DNA from: Streptomyces qaidamensis
GTDB lineage: Bacteria; Actinomycetota; Actinomycetes; Streptomycetales; Streptomycetaceae
DNA length: 64,000 nt
NCBI RefSeq assembly: GCF_001611795.1
Contig: NZ_CP015098.1
Span: 1,054,001-1,118,000 of the forward strand
Reading direction: 5' to 3'
Shown here: piece by piece, positions 32,613-40,229 of the stretch
Position numbering within the stretch: the stretch's first letter is position 1
Layout: the number at the start of each line of letters is the position of its first letter
Notes under the pieces: model-generated
The model's input: the letters and a program-made list of their open reading frames with translations, nothing else
Told to the model about the DNA's origin: nothing
Databases searched by the model: none
Position numbers and translations under genes: made by a program

Positions 32613-33680
32613 GTGACGTCCGTGTCCGGACCGGACGCGGACGGCGAGAGACGAATCGTTTCTGACGCGGCGGGTGTCGTGGTGCTGGGCACCTGCGCCG
32701 CCTGGTCCCTGATCACGGCGGCGGTGCACGACGGCCGGCCCGAGGGGGTTCTCCTGGCGGTGCTGGCCGTGGCCGCGGGGTACGCCGCCGGGCGGATCAG
32801 CGGGGCGCTGCTGCCGGTCGGCGCGCCCTTCACCGGGGCACTGGCCGGCATCGCGCTGACGGTGGCCGTTCCGCACCTCGCTCCGGGCCCGCAGATCGCC
32901 GCGCCCCTCGGGCACGCCGGGGGCACGGCCGCCGTCCTGACGCTGTCGGCCGGTGCCGCGTGCTGTGCGGCCTGGTCCGCGCCGGTGCCGGCCGTTCGGT
33001 TCGCCCTCCGTCTGCTGGCCGCGAGCATCGCGGTGCTCGCGGCGGTGCTCGGCTCGGCCACCGGCTTCGTGACTTGTCTCGCGGTGCTGGTGTGCTCTCT
33101 GGCCGCCGGCCGCACCCGTCATCGCGGCGCCGGGACGGCCGTACTGGCCGTGGTCGCCGCCGTGGTGACCGGTCTGGTCTGGGCGGTCGCCGCGCAGGCC
33201 GTACCGGGCGGGTTCCTGGCCGCGCTGGAGGGGCGGCTGACGCCGCACCGAGTGCGGCTGTGGCAGGACGCATGGCATCTGCTGGACGACGACCCCGTCC
33301 TGGGGGCCGGCCCGGGCCGCTTCGGGGAGCTGAGCACGACGTCCGCCCAGTCGCTGCTGTCCGACGGCAAGCCCCACTCGGCACCCCTGCAGCAGGCGGC
33401 CGAGCAGGGGGTCGTCGGCGTGGTTCTGCTCGCGGCGGCGTTCGGCTGGGTCCTGTACGCGCTGTGGCGTGGCCCGCGCCCGACCCCGGTGGCGCTCACC
33501 GCCGGCGCGGCCCTGACGGCGCTCGCCTCCATCGCCGCGATCGGCAACGCGCTGAGCTTCACGGCGGTGTCGGTGGGAGCGGGCCTGCTGGCGGGCATGG
33601 CCACGGCGCGCCCCCTCGAACCGTCGAGCCGTACTCCGCAGGGGCAGGCACGGGGAGCGGGACGCACTCCCGCGTGGTGA
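32613..33680 (+). CDS. O-antigen ligase-like membrane protein
   Basis: A 355-residue polytopic protein with about nine hydrophobic segments. A large periplasmic-type loop contains RVRLWQDAWHLLDDDPVLGAGPGRF, the Wzy_C/O-antigen ligase signature (W-x-A-x(5)-D-x-P-x-L-G-x-G-x-G-x-F). Such proteins join polyprenyl-linked glycans to an acceptor in the outer leaflet. It is shorter than most ligases (400-450 residues). The start is uncertain: GTG at 32613 or 32622 both precede the conserved RRIVSDAAGVVVLG segment. It has no glycan cluster around it. Confidence 0.75.
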   Translation: MTSVSGPDADGERRIVSDAAGVVVLGTCAAWSLITAAVHDGRPEGVLLAVLAVAAGYAAGRISGALLPVGAPFTGALAGIALTVAVPHLAPGPQIAAPLGHAGGTAAVLTLSAGAACCAAWSAPVPAVRFALRLLAASIAVLAAVLGSATGFVTCLAVLVCSLAAGRTRHRGAGTAVLAVVAAVVTGLVWAVAAQAVPGGFLAALEGRLTPHRVRLWQDAWHLLDDDPVLGAGPGRFGELSTTSAQSLLSDGKPHSAPLQQAAEQGVVGVVLLAAAFGWVLYALWRGPRPTPVALTAGAALTALASIAAIGNALSFTAVSVGAGLLAGMATARPLEPSSRTPQGQARGAGRTPAW

Positions 33681-33731
33681 CAGTCGGTGATCACGGCCGT
33701 CGATCACCCCCGGTGACGAGCGGCCGGCGGC

Positions 33732-34286
33732 TCAGTGCGCGGGAGCGCCCGGCTTGGTGGGCCGCAGCCGTGCCTCGATGACCCGTACGGCCGCCTCGGC
33801 GTCGTCCACGGTGATCGTGAAGGTGTGCCCGTCCCACAGCTCCAGCTCGACACCCTCACCACGTCGTACGACCACCGCGGTGCCCTTCTCGGGCCGCCAT
33901 CGGTATCCCCAGCCGCCCCAGTGGCGAGGGGTGACGTGGGAGATGTACGTGGCGCCGGCCACCTGGGAGAGCGGGATACGGCGGCGCGGAACGCCGATGT
34001 GGCCGCAGCGCACCTCCAGGTGCTCCTCGTCGACCCGCAGGGCGACGTGCACGAAGGCGAGCGTTCCGAACAGGACCAGCAGCCCGGCGGCGATGCACCC
34101 GACGACGGCCATGGCCAGCGGGGCGACGCCGGACGTCCATGCCGAGTCGACGGCCAGCGCGATGCCGAGCGCCATGCAGGCGGCACCCACGAGCGCCAGC
34201 AGCCACTGCACCCGGTTGGTGGCACGGCCGGTCCAGACGTCCGAGTGCGGGTGGGGGGCGTTCCCGCCGTGGAGGTGGTCCCTCAT
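33732..34286 (-). CDS. membrane-anchored PH-like domain protein
   Basis: A 184-residue protein with two adjacent membrane helices (about residues 26-47 and 53-78) followed by a bacterial PH-like beta domain (LRVDEEHLEVRCGHIGVPRRRIPLSQVAGA). Tryptophan-rich HWGGWGYRW is a conserved feature of this actinobacterial group. The ATG at 34286 is clear. Function is unknown; such domains usually face the cytoplasm. It is convergent with the O-antigen-ligase-like gene and 115 bp upstream of the racemase gene on the same strand. Confidence 0.8.
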   Translation of the reverse strand: MRDHLHGGNAPHPHSDVWTGRATNRVQWLLALVGAACMALGIALAVDSAWTSGVAPLAMAVVGCIAAGLLVLFGTLAFVHVALRVDEEHLEVRCGHIGVPRRRIPLSQVAGATYISHVTPRHWGGWGYRWRPEKGTAVVVRRGEGVELELWDGHTFTITVDDAEAAVRVIEARLRPTKPGAPAH

Positions 34287-34400
34287 GTCTTTGAGGGTAC
34301 TCAGATTTCGCTCCGCAGGTACCTTGTGGCGGAGTGTGACTGCGCCGGCCGGGCGCCGGGCCGATCCGGTCCGGCGATGACCGTCGGTGACGGGTGCCGG

Positions 34401-35186
34401 TCAGCGGGCGGGCGTGACCGCCTGCATCAGACGCCCTTCGGCGTACGCCAGGGCGGGGGCCGGCAGCGTGCCCTCGCGTCCGCTGAGCAGCACGGTGAGC
34501 GTGCCGTGCGGTGTGGCTCCCGGCGCGGGCTGCTCGCCGAGCCGGCGCAGGGCCTGGGCGGCCACGGCTCCCGCGGAGCCGTGCAGCACGAGGGGCGGGC
34601 GGCCGGGGCGCTGGACGGCGGTCCGGATGCGTTCGGCGACCAGCTCGTAGTGGGTGCAGCCGAGGACGACGGTGGTCACGTCGTCCGGGGTGAGGGCGGC
34701 GGCCGCGGACACGGCCGCGTCGATCGCCGCCTCGTCCGCGCGCTCCACGGCCTCGGCAAGGCCCCAGCACGGCACCTCGGTGACGGGCACGCCCCCGGCG
34801 AAGTCACGGATCAGGCCCTGCTGGTAAGGGCTGCCGGTGGTGGCCGGGGTGGCCCAGATGGCCAGGTGCCCGCCGCCGGCCGCGGCCGGCTTGATCGCCG
34901 GGACGGTGCCGATGACCGGGAGTGCCGGTTCGAGGTGGGCGCGCAGGGCGGTGAGCGCGTGCACGGTCGCGGTGTTGCAGCCGACGATCAGGGCGTCGGG
35001 GCGGCGCGCGGCGGCGGCCTCGGCGACGGCCAGCGCACGCTGGGTGAGATCCTGCGGAGTGCGCGGGCCCCACGGCATGCCGTCGGGGTCCAGGGAGAGC
35101 ACGAGATCGGCGTCGGGGCGCAGCCGCCGTACCGCGGCGGTGGCCGCCAGCAGACCGATTCCGGAGTCCATGAGCGCGATCTTCAC
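34401..35186 (-). CDS. aspartate/glutamate racemase family protein
   Basis: A 261-residue cofactor-independent racemase. The two catalytic cysteines are seen in IVGCNTATVHAL (about residue 69) and VVLGCTHYEL (about residue 177), with the N-terminal substrate loop MDSGIGLLA. It resembles MurI, which supplies D-glutamate for peptidoglycan, but the usual DSGVGGL start is altered. It may therefore be a secondary racemase and not the essential one. It is divergent from the glycosyltransferase at 35244 with only 57 bp between starts, so the two promoters must overlap. Confidence 0.85.
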   Translation of the reverse strand: MKIALMDSGIGLLAATAAVRRLRPDADLVLSLDPDGMPWGPRTPQDLTQRALAVAEAAAARRPDALIVGCNTATVHALTALRAHLEPALPVIGTVPAIKPAAAGGGHLAIWATPATTGSPYQQGLIRDFAGGVPVTEVPCWGLAEAVERADEAAIDAAVSAAAALTPDDVTTVVLGCTHYELVAERIRTAVQRPGRPPLVLHGSAGAVAAQALRRLGEQPAPGATPHGTLTVLLSGREGTLPAPALAYAEGRLMQAVTPAR

Positions 35187-35243
35187 CCGATCACGATAGA
35201 CGATGTGCCGTCCCGGGCAGGCCGGGTGGGGCAGACTGCGCGC

Positions 35244-36416
35244 GTGAGCGCCCTTGTGTGGACTGCCGCTGGATCACTGCTCGCCTGGCTGTGGCTGCTG
35301 CTCTGCCAGGGCTTCTTCTGGCGCACCGATGTGCGGCTGCCGTCACGCGAGGAGCCCGACGAGTGGCCGTCGGTGTGCGTCGTCGTCCCGGCGCGCGACG
35401 AGGCGGCCGTGCTGCCGGCCGCGCTGCCGTCGCTGCTCGCGCAGGACTATCCGGGGCGGGCGGAGGTCTTCCTCGTCGACGACGGCAGTTCGGACGGTAC
35501 CGGTGATCTGGCACGCGAGATGGCGCGCAGGCACGGTGGGCTGCCGCTGACGGTGGGGTCGCCGGGTGAGCCGCCGACGGGCTGGACCGGCAAACTGTGG
35601 GCGGTGCGCCACGGCCTCGGGCTGGCACGCGCGCGTGAGCCGGAGTACGTCCTCCTGACGGACGCCGACATCGCACATGCGCCGGACAGTCTGCGCGAGC
35701 TGGTGGCGGCGGCCCGTTCCGGTGGGTTCGACGTCGTCTCACAGATGGCGCGGCTGCGGGTGGAGAGCGTCTGGGAACGGCTCGTCGTGCCGGCGTTCGT
35801 CTACTTCTTCGCGCAGCTCTACCCCTTCCGCCGGATCGCCGGGGAGGGCCGGACGGCGGCCGCGGCCGGGGGCTGCGTCCTGCTGCGGACGGAGGCCGCC
35901 GAGCGGGCGCGGATCCCGGAGGCGATCCGGCACGCCGTGATCGACGACGTGGCGCTCGCCCGGGCCGTGAAGGGCGGCGGCGGCCGCGTCTGGCTGGGGC
36001 TCGCCGAGCGGGTGGACAGCGTGCGGCCGTATCCGCGGCTGCACGACCTGTGGCGGATGGTGTCGCGCAGTGCGTACGCCCAGTTGCGGCATCAGCCGCT
36101 GCTGCTGGCCGGGACGGTCGCCGGGCTGGCGCTGGTGTATCTGGTCCCGCCCGTGGCGGCCCTGGCGGGTCTCGCCGCCGGCCGTACGCCGGCGGCGGTC
36201 CTCGGCGGTCTCGCGTGGCTCGTCATGGCGGGGACGTACGTCCCGATGCTCCGCTACTACCGGCAGCCGCTGTGGCTCGCTCCCCTGCTGCCGTTCACCG
36301 CGTTCCTCTACCTCCTCATGACCGTCGACTCCGCGGTGCAGCACTACCGGGGGCGGGGTGCGGCCTGGAAGGGCCGCACCTACACACGCCCGGACGCCCT
36401 GCCCGACGAGGGCTGA
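35244..36416 (+). CDS. GT2 family membrane glycosyltransferase, HpnB-like
   Basis: A 390-residue family 2 glycosyltransferase. One N-terminal helix is followed by a GT-A domain with CVVVPARDEAAVLP, VDDGSSDGT (nucleotide-binding Asp pair) and LTDADIAH (DxD-like metal site). Three C-terminal helices follow. TGWTGKLWAVRHGL and the IDDVALARAVKGGG region match the hopanoid-associated HpnB group. The start is a GTG at 35244; an upstream open frame has no similarity. No hopanoid genes lie in the window, so a hopanoid role is only suggested by similarity. Confidence 0.87.
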   Translation: MSALVWTAAGSLLAWLWLLLCQGFFWRTDVRLPSREEPDEWPSVCVVVPARDEAAVLPAALPSLLAQDYPGRAEVFLVDDGSSDGTGDLAREMARRHGGLPLTVGSPGEPPTGWTGKLWAVRHGLGLARAREPEYVLLTDADIAHAPDSLRELVAAARSGGFDVVSQMARLRVESVWERLVVPAFVYFFAQLYPFRRIAGEGRTAAAAGGCVLLRTEAAERARIPEAIRHAVIDDVALARAVKGGGGRVWLGLAERVDSVRPYPRLHDLWRMVSRSAYAQLRHQPLLLAGTVAGLALVYLVPPVAALAGLAAGRTPAAVLGGLAWLVMAGTYVPMLRYYRQPLWLAPLLPFTAFLYLLMTVDSAVQHYRGRGAAWKGRTYTRPDALPDEG

Positions 36417-36429
36417 CGGCCACCCGGGG

Positions 36430-37713
36430 TCACTTGCGGCCGGGGGTCCAGTTCATGCCCCACCCGTAGGCGTGGTCGACGGTGCGCTGCGGGCTCACCC
36501 CGCGCTCGGGCACCAGGTAGCGCGCCTCCCGCTGGACGATCAGATCGCCGCCGGTGTTGGTGATCAGGGCGAGCGCGCACACGAGTGAGGGGACGGTGCA
36601 CTCGTCCAGGGAGAACTCGATCGGCGCCCCGTACTGCGGCTGGAGCGTGACCGATGCGTTCAGATCGGCGAAGGAACGGGCGCCTTCGTAGATGGTGACG
36701 AAGACGAGGATGCGCCGGAAGGCGTTCTTGTGGTCGAGGTTGACGGTGAGGTTCTCACCGGTCGTGACGGCGCCGGTGCGGTCGTCGCCGTCGAGGTGGA
36801 TGTACGGAGGCTGGTGCAGCGCTCCGAAGCTGTTGCCGAGCGCCTGTACGACGCCCTTGCTGCCGTCGTTGAGTTCGTACAGGGCGCACAGGTCGAGGTC
36901 GAGGTCGGAGTGCATCGCGGTCGGGCGCCCGAACTTGCTGCTCCACCCCGAGAACTGCTTGCGCACCTCCCAGTTGAGGTTCACGTGCAGCGCGCCGGAG
37001 GTGCCGCCCTGCTTGGTGAGCGAGACGGAGGGGGCGGCCTTGGTGAGCGTCACCTTGGTGAGGCGGACGGGCGCGGGGGGCGGGGCGGCGGGCTGCGGCG
37101 TCGGCGGGGGCGTGAACGCGGAGGCGGCGGGCGGTGTGGCCGCGGGGGGCGCCGGAGCGACGACGGCCGGTGCCGGGGCCGCCTGCTGCGGCTCGTCCAC
37201 GGTGATGCCGTAGTCCGTGGCCAGTCCTTCGAGGCCGCTGCTGTAGCCCTGACCGACGGCGCGGAACTTCCAGGCACCCTGGCGGCGGTAGAACTCGCCC
37301 AGCACGAAAGCGGTTTCGGTGGTGGCGCCCGGGTTGTCGAAGCGGGCCACCGGCGTGCCCTGGGCCGCGTCCTGGACCTCGATGTACAGGTCGGGAACGT
37401 GTCCGAACGTGCCGCCGTCGGCGGAGGCGGCGAGGACGACCGTCTCGATCGCGGGCTCCACGCGCGCGAGGTCGACGAGAAGCGCGTCGGTCACCCGGCC
37501 GTCGGTGGTGCGCTTTCCCTCGTGGCTGATGGCGCCGGAGGAGTGCGCCGGCTGGTTGTAGAAGACGAAGTCCGCGTCCGAGCGGACCTTTCCGCTTACC
37601 AGCAGCAAAGCGGAGGCGTCGGCGTCGGGCACGCCCGCTCCGGCCCGCCATCCCAATTCCACCCGCAAGGCCGCGGTGGGCACCGGAGTATTTGAACCTT
37701 TCAGCATTTGCAT
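36430..37713 (-). CDS. TerD family protein with two TerD domains
   Basis: A 427-residue cytosolic protein with two tellurium-resistance (TerD/CABP1) domains joined by a Pro/Ala-rich linker at about residues 183-225. The first domain contains [29 protein letters not shown] and [12 protein letters not shown]. The second contains [25 protein letters not shown] and [10 protein letters not shown]. Acidic, Asp-rich loops are Ca2+-binding in the family. The start at ATG 37713 has a GGGGG ribosome binding site; an ATG 12 bp upstream lacks one. It is a single gene, convergent with the glycosyltransferase (stops 13 bp apart). Confidence 0.92.
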   Translation of the reverse strand: MQMLKGSNTPVPTAALRVELGWRAGAGVPDADASALLLVSGKVRSDADFVFYNQPAHSSGAISHEGKRTTDGRVTDALLVDLARVEPAIETVVLAASADGGTFGHVPDLYIEVQDAAQGTPVARFDNPGATTETAFVLGEFYRRQGAWKFRAVGQGYSSGLEGLATDYGITVDEPQQAAPAPAVVAPAPPAATPPAASAFTPPPTPQPAAPPPAPVRLTKVTLTKAAPSVSLTKQGGTSGALHVNLNWEVRKQFSGWSSKFGRPTAMHSDLDLDLCALYELNDGSKGVVQALGNSFGALHQPPYIHLDGDDRTGAVTTGENLTVNLDHKNAFRRILVFVTIYEGARSFADLNASVTLQPQYGAPIEFSLDECTVPSLVCALALITNTGGDLIVQREARYLVPERGVSPQRTVDHAYGWGMNWTPGRK

Positions 37714-38005
37714 GTCCGCCCCCATTGCGTGTCACCGCGCCGGGCCCGTCCCGGCGGTCCGTCGAGTTCCGTGCGCACAACCTAATTCCTCGCCGCGGCG
37801 AAGTCCCCCCGGCGGCCGGCCGGAAGACCGGCGGCCAACCCCTGGTAACCCGTCCGGAACTCGGCCTTTACACGATCAGCCCCTCGTTCGGCGCCCCATT
37901 TTGCCGAGTTCGCTCGCATTGGGGATCCCGGGTCACTGCGGACACGGAAAACAACCCTCTTATCGGTCTCCCCAACCAGCACATCGTGGGCTTAACTTAT
38001 GTGCC

Positions 38006-38434
38006 ATGACCTCCCCCCGCTCCACCTATGGCGGCGGCTACTACTCCGCCTCCTTCCCGGACACCCCGATCTACGACAAGCTCGTCGCCGAGCGGGGCAC
38101 CCCGCAGATCGCTCCGATCCGGGTCCCCGCTCAGTACGACATGCCGGGCAGCAACCTGCCCGCCCTCCCGTCGGCGCTGCCCGCCCTGCCGGCAGCCCCC
38201 TCCCAGCCCGCCTACGGCTATCCGCAGGCGCAGCAGCCCTCACCGCTGCAGCAGGCGCCCGCGGCGTACATCCCGCAGCAGGCCACCGCTCCGCGCGGCT
38301 ACCCCGGCCCCCAGCCGCAGCAGCCGCGTCCGGCCGCACCCGCGGGCTACGAGGCGATGCGCCCCGCGGCTCCCCGGCCGGCCCCGGCTCCCTATCAGGA
38401 CCCGTACAACAACCAGCAGTACCGCGGGTACTGA
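38006..38434 (+). CDS. Pro/Gln/Ala-rich hypothetical protein
   Basis: A 142-residue low-complexity protein common in Streptomyces (tentatively DUF6643-like). The first ~45 residues are the most ordered-looking (STYGGGYYSASFPDTPIYDK, PQIAPIRVPAQYD), and the rest is Pro, Gln, Ala and Tyr repeats. No signal peptide or membrane segment is present. The ATG at 38006 lies just after an A+T-rich CTTAACTTATGTG with no clear Shine-Dalgarno, so translation may be near-leaderless. Its role is unknown. Confidence 0.8.
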   Translation: MTSPRSTYGGGYYSASFPDTPIYDKLVAERGTPQIAPIRVPAQYDMPGSNLPALPSALPALPAAPSQPAYGYPQAQQPSPLQQAPAAYIPQQATAPRGYPGPQPQQPRPAAPAGYEAMRPAAPRPAPAPYQDPYNNQQYRGY

Positions 38435-38478
38435 GCCGACCTCCGGGGGCTGCCGGTGCCGGCTGGCACGATGGCCCC

Positions 38479-39306
38479 ATGGGGAACGCTCACCTGCACT
38501 CGATTCACATCCATCCGGTCAAGGCGGTCCGGGGCCTGGCGCCCCGGGAGGCCGTCGTGGAGCCCTGGGGCCTGGCCGGAGACCGGCGCTGGGTGCTGAT
38601 CGACGACGGGGGAAAGGTCGTCACCCAACGCCGGCAGCCGCGCCTCGCGCTCGTCGCCGCCGAGCTTCAGCCCGGTGGCGGCGTCCGGCTGTCCGCACCC
38701 GGCATGCCGCCGTTGGCGGTGCCCGTTCCCCGGCCCTGCGTGACCGTGCCGGTGGAGATCTTCCGCGACAAGGTCGAGGCGGTCCCGGCCGAGGACGAGG
38801 CCGCGCATGCCTGGGTCAGCTCCTGCCTCGGCTCCGACGCGCGCCTGGTGTACATGGACGACCCGGCCACCCGCCGCCCCCTCGCCCCGGAGTACGCGCG
38901 GCCCGGTGAGACCGTCTCCTTCGCCGACGGCTTTCCGCTGCTGCTGGCCACGACGGCTTCGCTCGACGCCCTCAACTCCCTGATCGCGCAGGGCGAGCAC
39001 GCCGGCGAGGGCCCGTTGCCCATGAACCGCTTCCGGCCGAACGTGGTCGTGGCGGGCACCTCCGCCTGGGCCGAGGACGACTGGTCGCGCATCGCCGTCG
39101 GGGAGGTGCCCTTCCGCGTGGCCAAGCCCTGCGGCCGGTGCGTGGTGACCACCACCGACCAGGGCACCGGCGAGCGTGGCCACGAGCCCCTGTTCAGCCT
39201 GGGCCGCCACCGCCGCCTCGGCGGCAAACTGGTCTTCGGTCAGAACCTGGTGCCGCTGTCCCGCGGCACGATCCGGGTCGGGGACCAGGTCAGGATCCTC
39301 GAATAG
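38479..39306 (+). CDS. MOSC domain protein (YcbX/mARC-like)
   Basis: A 275-residue molybdenum-cofactor sulfurase C-terminal domain protein. The N-terminal beta barrel begins HSIHIHPVKAVRGL, and GDRRWVLIDD follows. The MOSC domain includes MNRFRPNVVV and the motif AKPCGRCVVTTTDQ, whose first Cys is the expected molybdenum ligand. There is no [2Fe-2S] ferredoxin extension. Homologues reduce N-hydroxylated or oxidised compounds with a reductase partner. It lies 44 bp after the preceding gene in the same direction but is not evidently co-functional with it. Confidence 0.92.
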   Translation: MGNAHLHSIHIHPVKAVRGLAPREAVVEPWGLAGDRRWVLIDDGGKVVTQRRQPRLALVAAELQPGGGVRLSAPGMPPLAVPVPRPCVTVPVEIFRDKVEAVPAEDEAAHAWVSSCLGSDARLVYMDDPATRRPLAPEYARPGETVSFADGFPLLLATTASLDALNSLIAQGEHAGEGPLPMNRFRPNVVVAGTSAWAEDDWSRIAVGEVPFRVAKPCGRCVVTTTDQGTGERGHEPLFSLGRHRRLGGKLVFGQNLVPLSRGTIRVGDQVRILE

Positions 39307-39469
39307 CTCTTCGGGCGGAGCGGGAACCGCACCACGGGCCCGGGCGTTGGCCTGTGTGAGAAATTCATGAGAGACCCGGAGGAGCAGTGATGTCGCTCTC
39401 TCTTCGACGGGCCCATGCGTGGGCGGCTCCGCCGGGGGAGTATCACGGAGCGGGAAGGGGGTGCGGGCG

Positions 39470-40075
39470 GTGCGAGCGATCAGCGGACTCTGGCGCTGGC
39501 GGCGCAATCCTCTGTGCCGCGCGACCGACCTGGCCGAGGCCTGGGTGGCCCTGGCCGCCCTGATGCTGATCCTGCTGGCCGCCCCCGTGGCAGGCTCGCT
39601 CGTCGGGAGAACGGCGGAGGACGCCCTGCAGCGCTCCGTCCGGGAGCAGCACGAGGCGCGGCATCTGGTGACGGCCACCGTGGTCCGCAAGCTGGACCGC
39701 TCCCCGCTGGACGCCGACCCGGAAACCTCGTCGGGCAGGGATCTGCGCACCCGCGTCCTCGCCGACTGGACCGCACCCGACGGCACCCCGCACCAGGGCC
39801 CCGTCCTGGCGAGCCTCAAGGACCCCCGGCAGGGCGACGAGTTCCGGATATGGACCGACCGGCAGGGCCGGATGGTGGCCCGCCCGCTCGACTCCGCGAC
39901 GGCCTCGACGCACGCGGTCCTCGCCGGCTTCGGCACCGCCCTGGCGACGGGCGGTCTCATCGAGGCCGGCAGACGGCTGATCGTCTGGCGCATGGTCCGT
40001 CGCCGGTACGCCCGTTGGGACCGGGCATGGGACAAGGCGGGCCCGGACTGGGGCAGGACGGGCACCGGCAGCTGA
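39470..40075 (+). CDS. Rv1733c-like two-helix membrane protein
   Basis: A 201-residue protein with two membrane helices (about residues 24-44 and 145-168) enclosing an exported domain of about 100 residues, the layout of mycobacterial Rv1733c and its Streptomyces relatives. The conserved start is GLWRWRRNPLCRATDLAEAW. The GTG at 39470 is eight bases after AGGGGG; another GTG at 39461 abuts that site and is less likely. A small ORF with a GGAGGAG site lies immediately upstream (39390-39563) in another frame and overlaps this gene. Function is unknown. Confidence 0.8.
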   Translation: MRAISGLWRWRRNPLCRATDLAEAWVALAALMLILLAAPVAGSLVGRTAEDALQRSVREQHEARHLVTATVVRKLDRSPLDADPETSSGRDLRTRVLADWTAPDGTPHQGPVLASLKDPRQGDEFRIWTDRQGRMVARPLDSATASTHAVLAGFGTALATGGLIEAGRRLIVWRMVRRRYARWDRAWDKAGPDWGRTGTGS

Positions 40076-40229
40076 CGGCCTTCCGGCTCTGGTCAACCCA
40101 CCACCCGCGCGCACGCTACGGTGGTCCGGCCGAACCGTTCGGCACAACCCGCGCGCGAGCGAGCCCCAGGGACGCGCCCCGAGGGCGGACGAGCCATCAG
40201 TACGACCGAGGTGGGGGCACGGCTACACC

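Noticed and set aside
33735..35243. A 500-residue N-terminal extension of the HpnB-like glycosyltransferase
   Set aside because: It overlaps the PH-like and racemase genes on the other strand and has no similarity to the family.
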